Shown: in pieces, positions 1-53,452 of the stretch
How the letters are laid out: every line of letters starts with the position of its first letter
How positions within the stretch are numbered: the first letter of the stretch is position 1
Source: Doryteuthis pealeii
Taxonomy: Eukaryota; Mollusca; Cephalopoda; Myopsida; Loliginidae
Direction: 5' to 3'
Assembly: GCA_023376005.1 (NCBI GenBank)
Contig: CM042152.1
Span: 77,792,894-77,856,893 of the forward strand
DNA length: 64,000 bases
Made by a program: the position numbers and the translations under genes
Notes under the pieces: generated by a model
The model's database searches: none
Told to the model about the DNA's origin: nothing
What the model saw: the letters and a program-made list of their open reading frames with translations, nothing else

Positions 1-524
1 ACACTGAACTGAATATTCATTTTTAAAGGAATATGAAAAATTATATGGTGTGTAAATTGTAACATTTCAATAAGTCAAGTTTTAGTGTTAAATATTTAAA
101 GAGAACCAGAAAGTCTGGAGATTTCATAGCGTCTCATAACTAATGATTGCCTCACAAAAAGACGCCAGGTTATTAAAAGGATTTCAATAAAACAATTTCA
201 TATAGAAGTGGAGGTTTTTTTTTACATTTTTCATCGTATACAATGTTTTCTCAGAAAATATCAATATGATCACTATTTGTTTGGTTTGTTTTGTTTTACG
301 GCATATCAACTTCAGTGGGTCATGTAATGCTGGTAAAGTTTTGAAAGATTTGTAGCGATAGTTTGGTAGAAAATTTTTAAAACTCAATTTTTTCATATTA
401 GTTAAATATTTTAAATTTTATTAAAAAATAAATAAAACTTAAAATTATAATGGAACGCAATTAATAACACAAACTTTGCATAATATTTTGATCCCAATTA
501 ATAATGACCAGTTTTAAGCAAATA

Positions 525-1015
525 CGAGACAAAATGTGATACATTGGGTCACCCATTGAGCACTGGGTAGATATTTGGGATTAGGGAAAAAACAAAAAAC
601 ATTAAAATCATGTGTAAGATTTCTAAAAAAGGGAATATTTGACTTAATTTAAATTCATTAAGAGCCAAGATGTTGTCTGGGCTAGCTGTTTATGAAACTT
701 AACATACAAATATGTTTTAAACTCTCCCATATCTCTCTACACTCACTGAGAAACTAACATATATAATGATGAGGTAATCAAGATATACTCAGAGAGGAGG
801 AGAGTGATAGGCAGAATATGAAATAACCGACTGGTCGGTTTTTGACTTAACTGCAAATCATGACTAATTAGAACCAATTAAAATGGAATTTTCTCCAAAC
901 ATGACTCAATTCTAAAACTGAGGAACATTTTAGTATAATTTTTGTGTCATTAAACTAAACTGTTAAAAAACCTTTAGGAGACAAACATTGATTCGCTCAG
1001 CTTTAGTATAATAAA
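525..1015 (+). repeat. Family G interspersed repeat
   Basis: About 490 bp from ACGAGACAAAATGTGATACA (followed by TTGGGTCACCCA) to TTCGCTCAGCTTTAGTATAA. It matches 9285-9725 and the inverted copy 11690-12222. No coding frame. Confidence 0.75.
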
Positions 1016-1329
1016 TGAAGAATCCCAAGTTTAATATAAACAAGACTGTTATAAAAAAATTAAAAATAAAATCTATCAAGTTTTTTCAATATCCCTAATT
1101 TGCCATTCTTATAAAGAATCTAATAAGCTAATGAAAAGTTTAATTCTAATGAATTGATCATTTAAGAAGAAAACTATAAATTCAACTAAAAATAAATAAA
1201 AATCCTCTTTCTCAGGATTTGTTTTACTTATTAATGCTTATATTTGTCCTCTTTTTATACAGAATCAGACAGATTAAAATGTATGACTAACAAGTTTGTT
1301 TAAAGGAGGCAGAAATAAATATATAAATC

Positions 1330-1541
1330 AACATCTAAAGAATGTCAGAGGGCACATTGTCTGAAATATTAAAGATGAGGACAACAGACCCAAAAATCTA
1401 AATAATACAAATTATCAAGCCTCATCTTGAAAAATCAACAAGAAACATCTAAAGAAGGTCCGAGAACACATTGGATGAAATGTTGTGTATATAATAATAA
1501 AGATGAGGACAACAGACCCAAAATTCTAAATAATACAAATT
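1330..1541 (+). repeat. Penelope-like tails, two tandem copies
   Basis: ACATCTAAAGAATGTCAGAG (1330) and ACATCTAAAGAAGGTCCGAG (1442) each lead to AAGATGAGGACAACAGACCC. The unit matches GAAGAAGGGCATATCGGCTG then AAACGTTGTACAAATAACAA at 27580-27630. That string resembles the terminal region of Penelope-like elements. Confidence 0.5.
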
Positions 1542-1963
1542 GGTTGCCTAAAGTTAGAGACCAGTCTTGCCTACTATTTACCCATAGTTGGAGGGAGAAT
1601 TGTTGGATTCATACCTTTCCCACAGGTATTAGTGCTATGTGAAATGAAATTGAACTAGTCTTGCCATGTCTTTTTCCTACAATAGTAACCATTTTATACG
1701 TTATGACCGACTCCAACTCCTAGTATTGCTAGGATGCCGACTCCAACCCCAATTCCATCCCAAAGCCTTGACTCCCTCTGACTCCAATTTGGCAACCCTG
1801 TTCATAATGTTTAAATTCTGCTTGGACGAGTGCCAGACAGTTCTTAGTAATTATCTTCAGTGCTGAGACTTCACATATTGATAAAACACCATGTGAATTT
1901 GTTTCAAAGAATAACCAAAATAGGAAAGCTTCCCATAAGTTGGGATATAGACAAAATACTTAC

Positions 1964-42699
<40,736 letters not shown>

Positions 42700-43239
42700 G
42701 ACACCAGCACGCTTGCATGGAGTGGAGGAACGGCCCTGCTCCTTGTGACCCTGATGGCAACCTGGAGACGACGACGAAGATGATGAAGAAGATGAAGATG
42801 AGGGATCAGCAGCACGGCCGAAGCAAAGACGACGACAACGACGACCAGGGGATGGAGATGCCGGAGAAGAAGAAGCAGGAGGAAGAAGAGATGATGAAGA
42901 TGATGAAATTGGAGGGACGGTACTGCTAGTCGGGGTACGACGACGATGATTCGGACTAGGCAGAGTGGGAGTCGTCGTCGTCGAGCTAGGGGTAGGGTTA
43001 GTTTTTTGGTGGAAAGCGGCGAGCAAACAACAATATCGGTAATGGCAGCAGTTGGTAGTGGCCGCCGTCGTCGTGTGAGTTTCAGTTTGATGATCGTCGT
43101 CGTCGTCGTCGTTTTGAGGAGGAGGGCAGCAATGGGACGAAGACGATGATGAAGAACGGGTACTGGCAGCATAGCAACTCATTCGCATGCTTTCTTCGCC
43201 ATCTTTAGTTTGGTTTGAACTGACGTCACTGACACCCAT
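42700..43239 (-). other. TADA2B leader or N-terminal extension, trinucleotide-rich
   Basis: An ATG at 43239 is in frame with the ZZ exon and would add 180 residues, giving a 212-codon first exon before the GC donor. The translated stretch is low complexity: runs of Ser, Thr, Pro and Asp from GAT, TCG, GAC and TCA type triplet repeats. It resembles no domain I know. In the duplicate copy at 49080-49619 the same frame is broken by several one-base indels, while the ZZ part stays intact. I favour 5' leader. It is markedly more GC- and CpG-rich than the flanks, as expected for a promoter-proximal first exon. Confidence 0.5.
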
Positions 43240-43984
43240 TCTCAGTCCCGGGCTTACGACAATTAAAAATAATCTTAAGACCCGGGCTAGAATATTATAA
43301 ACAACTCTTTCAAATCCAGTGCGATAACAAAAAAATCCACCTTATTTTATATATATATATATATAAATATACATATAAAAAAATTTTTTTTGAAGGTATT
43401 AAAAAATCCGCCTTATTAAAAACAACACTTTATTCGCCTTTCTGTAGAATTCTGTAAAAAAAACTGATATACATTTTTACATTTCCTTCAAGAGTCACAT
43501 GTAAATACATTGTTTTGTTTTGATACTTGCGTTGATGTTGTTTGTTGTTGTTGTTACTGTTGTTGTTGTTGCTAGGCATAAAACGTTATTTTACCGAAAC
43601 AAGGTAAAATCGCGCGTATGTCTTAAGAAAGACGACCGTATTCATAGATATACAAGAATCTAAATATAGTTTCAGCTGCTAAATATGTAGAGTTGTGGTT
43701 GCATGTCGTGGTCTCCGCCACCATTTACTTTATCAATATCTCGACTTGGCAATCACATGGAGGATTCCTGTCCCTGTAGCGCTTTATAGCGTTAAAAAAG
43801 GCAGATTCACTTTTCAAAACGGTGGTCCGTCCTCGATAGCCATAACAAATCGTGTATTTCCAAATAAAGCAAGGTCGTTGATAATTTTCTTTAAGGCTTT
43901 GTCTTAATTCCAGGCGCCAATTTCAAGGGAGTTATTCCGAGCTTTTAGTTCCTGTTAAAATAAAATAAAGAGGCGGTAAGTACG

Positions 43985-44018
43985 ACTTCCGGTTTGGGCT
44001 CCAAGGAATTACTTCCGG
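43985..44018. promoter_or_regulatory. Paired ETS-type motifs, likely TADA2B promoter region
   Basis: Two ACTTCCGG octamers (43985-43992 and 44011-44018) lie 26 bp apart, about 1.3 kb upstream of the exon 1 ATG. They are followed by TAATAATGGCC, which resembles a YY1 core. ETS pairs are common in TATA-less housekeeping promoters. No TATA box or CAGT initiator is obvious. On the plus strand, GCG followed by GTAAGTAC (about 43977) looks like a splice donor, so divergent transcription is possible. The same motifs recur in the duplicate block. Confidence 0.45.
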
Positions 44019-46692
44019 TTTCAATTCTGTTTAATAATGGCCACACAAGAAGTTTTTTCAGTTTCTCCCTCTCTGCTTAGGGATAAAGCCAGGAGATGAC
44101 CATTTTTTTTATTCTCCTGACCTTTGGAAAGCAAGCGCTTGGATCTACACAACCTGATTTCATTTATGTTAAATGTAGCACTTAATTCATAGAATTCAAA
44201 ATAGACATTTCTATGAAAAGAAGAGTAAACATATCTTGTGGTTGAGAGGAGAGAAAGAAGAAAGAAGAAAAAAAAACATTTTTTTCTTACTTTCTTTTTA
44301 AGAATGAATTTGTTTTTTAAAATAAGAAATCTGCAGAATTCACAACTTTACCAGTTCTGTGTATTGTGCTGAATTCTTTAAAAATTCAACGGTGATTCCT
44401 TTTCTTTCTTTTTTCAAACAGAGCGTTTTTTGTTTTTTTTTTTAAATGGAGAGAAAAAAAAATAGTATTAAAAACATAAAGTTAACTGCTTATTTAGTAT
44501 ACGTTTTTTTCTCTTTCTTATAAATCCACGTTTGAGTTTTAAAAATAGAATATTATTTATACTTCTCATAAGTTTTTTTTTTTTTAATTCTTTTCTTTCT
44601 TTCTTTTTTTCACATAGCTTGTCTAGTCTGAAAGAATACTTTGTTTAAATTACTCCACAATATTTGCACTATATTTGGTAAGGGTGAAATTCAGTTTTTT
44701 TTTTCTCCTTTTTCTTTTTTTAAAACCTAAACTGTTCTTTCTCTCTTTTCACCGCTGACAGCGAAGTACAGTCAGAAAAAAAGACGAGAGAGAATGGAAA
44801 ATTTTTCTCTTTCGTGTGCTGAACTAAGCCAATGTCTCCTGATGCTTTTCAAAAAGCAGTCACGAATGATTCATACAGTAGTAAATTGTCAAACAGAACA
44901 TTTAGCGTCATTAAAGGCAGGGTTCCCCTAATACGATGTGCCATAAAAATTATTCTTTTTTGTTTTTTAACGAAGGCGGGGTACCCTATTGTATAATTGT
45001 GTTACATTTTTAGCATTCAACGAGGCAGTGTACCCTTTCCCTGATCATCATAGCACAGTATAGGACAGAGAACCCAGCCTTTATGAATATTGCTAAATAA
45101 TTAAACTTAAAGAGCTGAGTAGGACATCCCCGTTTTCTTGAATGTAACACAGGCAAGTGCCATGTTTGTTTGAAATTCAAGGGCCGACTACCAGCAAACA
45201 CCTCGTGTCTAGTGGGTAGCCTTTGTTCTCAGAAACTTTTGTGGACCTCCAAAATAAAATACATATTAAAAACCTTTTAAGATATGCACAATATTTTGAG
45301 CATCCCGTGTATTTACTGTAATATAGCGATGTTCATTTTCAATGTCATTGTTAGAATAAAACAATAATTCATTTGTTTGTTAGCGTTATTGTTGTTAAAA
45401 ACTCACCGACTCTTGAGTAATCTGGAGTTTTTTTGTTGTTGTTTTAGTGGGTCAGAGGTTGACTGAAAGATGGTGAAGTTCCCAGGAAGTTTTTACCTCT
45501 CGGTTGTGGTATTTTCCAACGTTTTCCAGTGGGTAAATTCCACGGGCTTAAAATAGCGTAGTCAAGGCAGGGCATCGTCAACGGATTCCCACCGCTTGTC
45601 TCCTTTGGGTTAAGTTGAAAAACCGCCGAGTGTTGCCTGTTCAGGGCGAGGGGGAACTGAATCGAATACCTCTCTTTACTCTCGACCCCCCCTCACCTCC
45701 ATCATCACCTCACCCGAAGTACAGACTCACTCTCTTACTCACTCACTCTCTCACTCAGTGTCTCTCTCTTTCTCTTGTACTTCCCGCTCCCTAGTCACAA
45801 ACTCTGCTCTCTCTCTCTTTCTCTCTCCCCTCTGTCTATAGCCATCACGCGCGTACGCGTACGAACAGAAAGCAAGCGTACATGAAACTAATTGGCGCGT
45901 ACTGGCTGGATAAAGATTGTATGGAGTTGTACTGTATGTAGTAGTATATATCTCCGTGCGTAAAAAAAGAATTTTTGCTTTGTCTGTCAGGGTTTTTTTT
46001 TTATTTAAAAAAAAAATAACTCTATGTTCAGGAATTATCTAAGTGTGAGTTGTGGACAATGGACGAAAAATATAATAATAATAACACAATTTACAGTATA
46101 AATAATTGAAAAATACTCCTCATAGTAAACAATACTCATGGCAAAACTCGGATAAAGAAAAAAAAGCCTTTTTGTCTTAATGTTGTGTACGCACAAATAC
46201 TAGACGACCCGTAAACTCGTTGAGCTCCCCCCGGACCATGATGATATTGATGCTTCATTTTAAGAAAGGAGTAAAGGATTCTAATTAATTCGCATTTCAG
46301 TTGTCTTCGTCATATCGAAGATTTAGATGAATTAAAAAATGCCGTTCAGTGCGAATGCAGACCCCACAGAAGTCTACTGGAAATTGTTTGATTTATTCTC
46401 TAAGCAAGAACATTTTAAGTGTATTGCTCTAACACACTTCACGCTATGGTGTATTTGTTGGTTGTTAAAGTTCTTAGTTCGTAAAATAAAGAAAATTTTA
46501 GTTTTTTTTTGTAAAGTTTTTCTTAACTAAAGAGAAGAATGTTTATAAACAATAAATGTTTTATTTTTTGATGAATATTTTGTAGTTGTTACATTAAAAG
46601 GTAAAATAATTCACTCGAATTTTTAAAAAGTTCATTAAGTTAAAACTTTTTAAAGAACTTTTCTAAATATTCTAAACATTAAATCAACATTA

Positions 46693-47094
46693 AGGTAAAC
46701 TGTGAATTCAGGGGCGTAAATCTTTTTACCAGAGACTACCGGACAGATGTTGGAATGTAAAATAAAGTCCAATGTATATATTTTCAATTCAACTGGGATT
46801 AATACTTTTAATAATAATCAAAGTCTCAGGAAGACATACATTTATTCATTTATAAGTTTAAAAAAAACGCAACAACTTTAAATCTATACATCAATTAAAG
46901 CTGTCCTTTAATTAAACAAAAAAAACTATTAATGAATGAACGTTTTATTGTTTTCTTTAGTTTCATTTTTATTAAAAGTATTAATCCCAGTTGAGAAATT
47001 AATAATATATACATCGGATTTCATTTCATATCCCACTAATATCTGTCCAGTAGACTATGGTAAAAATTTACGCCCCTCAATTCACAGTTTACCC
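46693..47094. mobile_element. Long-inverted-repeat element (block A copy)
   Basis: Ends GGTAAACTGTGAATTCAGGG and CCTCAATTCACAGTTTACCC are inverted copies. The match continues inward through GGACAGAT and AACTGGGATTAATACTTTTA. About 400 bp, non-coding. Confidence 0.75.
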
Positions 47095-47589
47095 AACATT
47101 TGAACTTCAAATGCTTTTGTTTCTAAAAAAAAAGAAAATGGGAAAAACACTTATTAAAGTACTTAATTAAGTTTTAGGTCAGAATAACCATAATGTTTTT
47201 TTATTTAACAAAGAAAACCAAAGTCTGTTTATTTTAATTTTATGGGAAACACTAGAAAGAAAGAAAGACTTTATTATATTCTTAAAAAAAGCTACTTGAT
47301 ATATAAATACTTTGTCAGAAATGTTAGAAAGAAATTCAATATACATTTTAAAAATGAATGGTATTACTAACAAGTCTTCTTTATTGTCATTTACTAAGCC
47401 TAGTTAGCTTAGTTTGACACAAGGTCAGAAGTATGGGGCAGCCAGTGAGTCTTTTTATAAATACAGTGTCTTTTGTTTCACTTAAAAACTGATTCATATG
47501 AAAAACGTGCTTCAGACAAGAGATGGAAAAAAGAGCGGGTTTTAAGTTAGAAGTCATCGCACTTTCCCTCCTCTCTCGCTGTCTCTCAC

Positions 47590-48279
47590 CTTTCTTTTTT
47601 CAAACGAGCGTTTTTGTTGTTTTTTTTTAAATGGAGAGAAAAAAAAATAGTATTAAAAACATAAAGTTAACTGCTTATTTAGTATACGTTTTTTCTCTTT
47701 CTTATAAATCCACGTTTGAGTTTTAAAAATAGAATATTATTTATACTTCTCATAAGTTTTTTTTTTTTAATTCTTTTCTTTCTTTCTTTTTTTCACATAG
47801 CTTGTCTAGTCTGAAAGAATACTTTGTTTAAATTACTCCACAATATTTGCACTATATTTGGTAAGGGTGAAATCCAGTTTTTTTTTTCTCCTTTTTCTTT
47901 TTTAAAACCTAAACTGTTCTTTCTCTCTTTTCACCGCTGACAGCGAAGTACAGTCAGAAAAAAAGACGAAGAGAGAATGGAAAATTTTTCTCTTCGTGTG
48001 CTGAACTAAGCCAATGTCTCCTGATGCTTTTCAAAAAAGCAGTCACGAATGATTCATACAGTAGTAAATTGTCAAATAGAACATTTAGCGTCATTAAAGG
48101 CAGGGTTCCCCTAATACGATGTGCCATAAAATTATTCTTTTTTGTTTTTTAACGAAGGCGGGGTACCCTATTGTATAATTGTGTTACATTTTTAGCATTC
48201 AACGAGGCAGTGTACCCTTTCCCTGATCATCATAGCACAGTATAGGACAGAGAACCCAGCCTTTATGAATATTGCTAAA
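47590..48279. repeat. Block B: third partial copy of the upstream region
   Basis: About 690 bp matching 44405-45097 of block A (and 50785-51465 of A'), inserted between A and A'. The left join lies in a CTTTCTTTTTT tract. The right join follows TTGCTAAA and continues at the start of A'. A few substitutions (for example GAAATCCAG against GAAATTCAG at 44689) and several homopolymer indels separate it from block A. Confidence 0.88.
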
Positions 48280-48555
48280 CAATAACATTGGACAACTCGT
48301 CATGATGTTAATGTAATTCGGCAGATGTGTGTTCTAGTGAGTTTGATCTTAACTGGTGCTCTTACTTGTAGCCTTGTGTCAGACATGGTTAGAATTTGTA
48401 AATAGGAGCAACTCGTTGAAGAAGAAGGGTTAGCAAGCTAGTGTAGTGTAGCAAACTATTATTACGTAGCGAGATCGATCCTCACTGGTTCCCAGACCCT
48501 CTTACAACAGTGGCCTTGTGTCAGGTATTAAATCGTGCTTTTTTTAAATAGAGAA

Positions 48556-48750
48556 TGGGAAGCACGGTGATGTACTGGTTATAGTCGCAGGAAATGGACA
48601 AAGCTACAGTTCACATAGCGCTAATACTCTGGGAAAGTAAGAATCCAACTATTCTCCCTCTAGCTATGGGTAAATAGTAGGGCAGACCGGCTCTTTAACC
48701 TTGGTTAGGCACCAGTCTAGGAGAAGGAGACTCTGAATTCAAACCTGGTC
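48556..48750 (+). repeat. SINE family B (block A' copy)
   Basis: Copy of 42176-42365 with several one-base deletions. Confidence 0.7.
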
Positions 48751-48983
48751 ACTACTAGAATAGACTCAGGCCTACTTAGTGATCTATTTCAATTAAAAAA
48801 ATTAAATTTAAGAGATAGAGAGATGGACGTAAATATGAATGAACGAATAATGGAGGAGGAAGAGAGAAGGATGAGGATGGCTGATGTCAACACTGGCAGA
48901 CAAATCTTAGGGGGTGAGAGAGAGAAACGGTAGTAGATAGTAAATAATAATAATAATAAGTTTAAAAAAAAAGGTATACTTGC

Positions 48984-49079
48984 CTCCAAACAAAGGTCGA
49001 TGTCTGCACACTGGTCGCATTTTATGGCGAAGCCGACGATGTCACATTGACAACAACAGCAGGGCCGGCTCCTCGCCAT
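48984..49079 (-). pseudogene. TADA2B: Second copy of TADA2B exon 1 (ZZ half)
   Basis: Base-for-base equivalent of 42604-42699: the same 32 codons MARSRPC to DLCLE and the same GC donor (GAG then GCAAGT). It lies 6,380 bp upstream of the first copy inside block A'. The upstream 218-residue frame is broken here by one-base indels, but the 96-nt coding part is intact. It could serve as an alternative first exon if the duplication is real. I list it as a pseudogene because it is redundant and may be an assembly artefact. Confidence 0.7.
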
Positions 49080-50357
49080 GACACCAGCACGCTTGCATGG
49101 AGTGGAGGAACGGCCCTGCTCCTTGTGACCCTGATGGCAACCTGGAGACGACGACGAAATGATGAAGAAGATGAAGATGAGGGATCAGCAGCACGGCCGA
49201 AGCAAAGACGACGACAACGACGACCAGGGGATGAGATGCCGGAGAAGAAGAAGCAGAGGAAGAAAGAGATGATGAAGATGATGAAATTGGAGGGACGGTA
49301 CTGCTAGTCGGGGTACGACGACGATGATTCGGACTAGGCAGAGTGGGAGTCGTCGTCGTCGAGCTAGGGGTAGGGTTAGTTTTTGGTGGAAAGCGGCGAG
49401 CAAACAACAATATCGGTAATGGGCAGCAGTTGGTAGTGGCCGCCGTCGTCGTGTGAGTTTCAGTTTGATGATCGTCGTCGTCGTCGTCGTTTTGAGGAGG
49501 AGGGCAGCAATGGGACGAAGACGATGATGAAGAACGGGTACTGCAGCATAGCAACTCATTCGCATGCTTTCTTCGCCATCTTTAGTTTGGTTTGAACTGA
49601 CGTCACTGACACCCATTCTCAGTCCCGGGCTTACGACAATTAAAAATAATCTTAAGACCCGGGCTAGAATATTATAAACAACTCTTTCAAATCCAGTGCG
49701 AATACAAAAAAATCCACCTTATTTTATTATATAATATATAAATATACATATAAAAAAATTTTTTTTTGAAGGTATTAAAAAATCCGCCTTATTAAAAACA
49801 ACACTTTATTCGCCTTTCTGTAGAATTCTGTAAAAAAACTGATATACATTTTTACATTTCCTTCAGAGTCACATGTAAATACATTGTTTGTTTTGATACT
49901 TGCGTTGATGTTGTTTGTTGTTGTTGTTACTGTTGTTGTTGTTGCTAGGCATAAAACGTTATTTTTACCGAAACAAGGTAAAATCGCGCGTATGTCTTAA
50001 GAAAGACGACCGTATTCAAGATATACAAGAATCTAAATATAGTTTCAGCTGCTAAATATGTAGAGTTGTGGTTGCATGTCGTGGTCTCCGCCACCATTTA
50101 CTTTATCAATATCTCTCGACTTGGCAATCACATGGAGGATTCCTGTCCCTGTAGCGCTTTATAGCGTTAAAAAAGGCAGATTCACTTTTCAAAACGGTGG
50201 TCCGTCCTCGATAGCCATAACAAATCGTGTATTTCCAAATAAAGCAAGGTCGTTGATAATTTTCTTTAAGGCTTTGTCTTAATTCCAGGCGCCAATTTCA
50301 AGGAGTTATTCCGAGCTTTTAGTTCCTGTTAAAATAAAATAAGAGGCGGTAAGTACG

Positions 50358-50391
50358 ACTTCCGGTTTGGGCTCCAAGGAATTACTTCCGG
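50358..50391. promoter_or_regulatory. Paired ETS-type motifs, duplicate copy
   Basis: This is the copy of the two ACTTCCGG motifs within block A' (50358-50365 and 50384-50391), with identical spacing. Its significance depends on whether block A' is real. Confidence 0.4.
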
Positions 50392-53057
50392 TTTCAATTC
50401 TGTTTAATAATGGCCACACAAGAAGTTTTTTCAGTTTCTCCCTCTCTGCTTAGGGATAAAGCCAGGAGATGACCATTTTTTTTATTCTCCTGACCTTTGG
50501 AAAGCAAGCGCTTGGATCTACACAACCTGATTTCATTTATGTTAAATGTAGCACTTAATTCATAGAATTCAAAATAGACATTTCTATGAAAAGAAGAGTA
50601 AACATATCTTGTGGTTGAGAGGAGAGAAAGAAGAAAGAAGAAAAAAAAACATTTTTTTTCTTACTTTCTTTTTAAGAATGAATTTGTTTTTTAAAATAAG
50701 AAATCTGCAGAATTCACAACTTTACCAGTTCTGTGTATTGTGCTGAATTCTTTAAAAATTCAACGGTGATTCCTTTTCTTTCTTTTTTCAAACAGAGCGT
50801 TTTTGTTGTTTTTTTTTTAAATGGAGAGAAAAAAATAGTATTAAAAACATAAAGTTAACTGCTTATTTAGTATACGTTTTTTTCTCTTTCTTATAAATCC
50901 ACGTTTGAGTTTTAAAATAGAATATTATTTATACTTCTCATAAGTTTTTTTTTTTTAATTTTTTCTTTCTTTTTTTTTTTCACATAGCTTGTCTAGTCTG
51001 AAAGAATACTTTGTTTAAATTACTCCACAATATTTGCACTATAATTTGGTAAGGGTGAAATTCAGTTTTTTTTTTTCTCCTTTTCTTTTTTAAAACCTAA
51101 ACTGTTCTTTCTCTTTTCACCGCTGACAGCGAAGTACAGTCAGAAAAAGACGAGAGAGAATGGAAAATTTTTCTCTTTCGTGTGCTGAACTAAGCCAATG
51201 TCTCCTGATTGCTTTTCAAAAAGCAGTCACGAATGATTCATACAGTAGTAAATTGTCAAAATAGAACATTTAGCGTCATTAAAGGCAGGGTTCCCTAATA
51301 CGATGTGCCATAAAAATTATTCTTTTTTGTTTTAACGAAGGCGGGGTACCCTATTGTATAATTGTGTTACATTTTTAGCATTCAACGAGGCAGTGTACCC
51401 TTTCCCTGATCATCATAGCACAGTATAGGACAGAGAACCCAGCCTTTATGAATATTGCTAAATAATTAAACTTAAAGAGCTGAGTAGGACATCCCCGTTT
51501 TCTTGAATGTAACACAGGCAAGTGCCATGTTTGTTTGAAATTCAAGGGCCGACTACCAGCAAACACCTCGTGTCTAGTGGGTAGCCTTTGTTCTCAGAAA
51601 CTTTTGTGGACCTCCAAAATAAAATACATATTAAAAACCTTTTAAGATATGCACAATATTTTGAGCATCCCGTGTATTTACTGTAATATAGCGATGTTCA
51701 TTTTCAATGTCATTGTTAGAATAAAACAATAATTCATTTGTTGTTAGCGTTATTGTTGTTAAAACTCACCGACTCTTGAGTAATCTGGAGTTTTTTGTTG
51801 TTGTTTTAGTGGTCAGAGGTTGACTGAAAGATGGTGAAGTTCCCAGGAAGTTTTTACCTCTCGGTTGTGTATTTTCCAACGTTTTCCAGTGGGTAAATTC
51901 CACGGGCTTAAAATAGCGTAGTCAAGGCAGGGCATCGTCAACGGATTCCCACCGCTTGTCTCCTTTGGGTTAAGTTGAAAAACCGCCGAGTGTTGCCTGT
52001 TCAGGGCGAGGGGAACTGAATCGAATACCTCTCTTTACTCTCGACCCCCCTCACCTCCATCATCACCTCACCCGAAGTACAGACTCTCTTCTCTTACTCA
52101 CTCACTCTCTCACTCAGTGTCTCTCTCTTTCTCTTGTACTTCCCGCTCCCTAGTCACAAACTCTGCTCTCTCTCTCTCTTTCTCTCTCCCCTCTGTCTAT
52201 AGCCATCACGCGCGTACGCGTACGAACAGAAAGCAAGCGTACATGAAACTAATTGGCGCGTACTGGCTGGATAAAGATTGTATGGAGTTGTACTGTATGT
52301 AGTAGTATATATCTCCGTGCGTAAAAAAAGAATTTTTGCTTTGTCTGTCAGGGTTTTTTTTTTTATTTAAAAAAAAAATAACTCTATGTTCAGGAATTAT
52401 CTAAATGTGAGTTGTGGACAATGGACGAAAAATATAATAATAATAACACAATTTACAGTATAAATAATTGAAAATTTACTCCTCATAGTAAACAATACTC
52501 ATGGCAAAACTCGGATAAAGAAAAAAAAGAAGCCTTTTTGTCTTAATGTTGTGTACGCACAAATACTAGACGACCCGTAAACTCGTTGAGCTCCCCCCGG
52601 ACCATGATGATATTGATGCTTCATTTTAAGAAAGGAGTAAAGGATTCTAATTAATTCGCATTTCAGTTGTCTTCGTCATATCGAAGATTTAGATGAATTA
52701 AAAAATGCCGTTCAGTGCGAATGCAGACCCCACAGAAGTCTACTGGAAATTGTTTGATTTATTCTCTAAGCAAGAACATTTTAAGTGTATTGCTCTAACA
52801 CACTTCACGCTATGGTGTATTTGTTGGTTGTTAAAGTTCTTAGTTCGTAAAAAAAGAAAATTTTAGTTTTTTTTTGTAAAGTTTTTCTTAACTAAAGAGA
52901 AGAATGTTTATAAACAATAAATGTTTTATTTTTTGATGAATATTTTGTAGTTGTTACATTAAAAGGTAAAATAATTCACTCGAATTTTTTAAAAGTTCAT
53001 TAAGTTAAAACTTTTAAAGAACTTTTCTAAATATTCTAAACATTAAATCAACATTAA

Positions 53058-53452
53058 GGTAAACTGTGAATTCAGGGGCGTAAATCTTTTTACCAGAGAC
53101 TACCGACAGATGTTGGAATGTAAAATAAAGTCCAATGTATATATTTTCAATTCAACTGGGATTAATACTTTTAATAATAATCAAAGTCTCAGGAAGACAT
53201 ACATTTATTCATTTATAAGTTAAAAAAAACGCAACAACTTTAAATCTATACATCAATTAAAGCTGTCCTTTAATTAAAAAAAACTATTAATGAATGAACG
53301 TTTTATTGTTTTCTTTAGTTTCATTTTTATTAAAAGTATTAATCCCAGTTGAGAAATTAATAATATATACATCGGATTTCATTTCATATCCCACTAATAT
53401 CTGTCCAGTAGACTATGGTAAAAATTTACGCCCCTCAATTCACAGTTTACCC
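53058..53452. mobile_element. Long-inverted-repeat element (block A' copy)
   Basis: Duplicate of 46693-47094 within block A', with one-base indels. Confidence 0.72.

Larger units (their letters stand above)
1..1963 (-). other. TADA2B intron 9 (partial): repeats only
   Basis: Downstream of the exon 9 donor. It holds the 5' part of the roughly 600-bp family F (about 275-405), a family G copy (525-1015), two tandem tails of a Penelope-like repeat (1330-1412, 1442-1541) and a fragment of SINE family B (about 1555-1645). No further TADA2B exon was found. Confidence 0.7.
43240..47589. other. Upstream region of TADA2B in block A
   Basis: Non-coding as far as I can see. It holds GTT triplet runs (about 43530-43570), the ETS pair, long T/CTTT tracts, a CpG-rich patch with CGCGTACGCGTACG (about 45848-45863) after a CT-rich stretch, and a foldback element (46693-47094). 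The open frame at 43695-43907 shows no family resemblance. Confidence 0.6.

Noticed and set aside
1..1963. A further TADA2B exon downstream of exon 9
   Set aside because: I searched for an acidic EYD-type exon on the minus strand and saw only repeats and AT-rich DNA.
43695..43907. Plus-strand 70-residue frame in the promoter region, also at 50076-50282
   Set aside because: No family resemblance; repeated only because the block is duplicated.
46339..46530. Small membrane-like plus-strand frame
   Set aside because: AT-rich chance frame; the A' copy breaks it with an indel.
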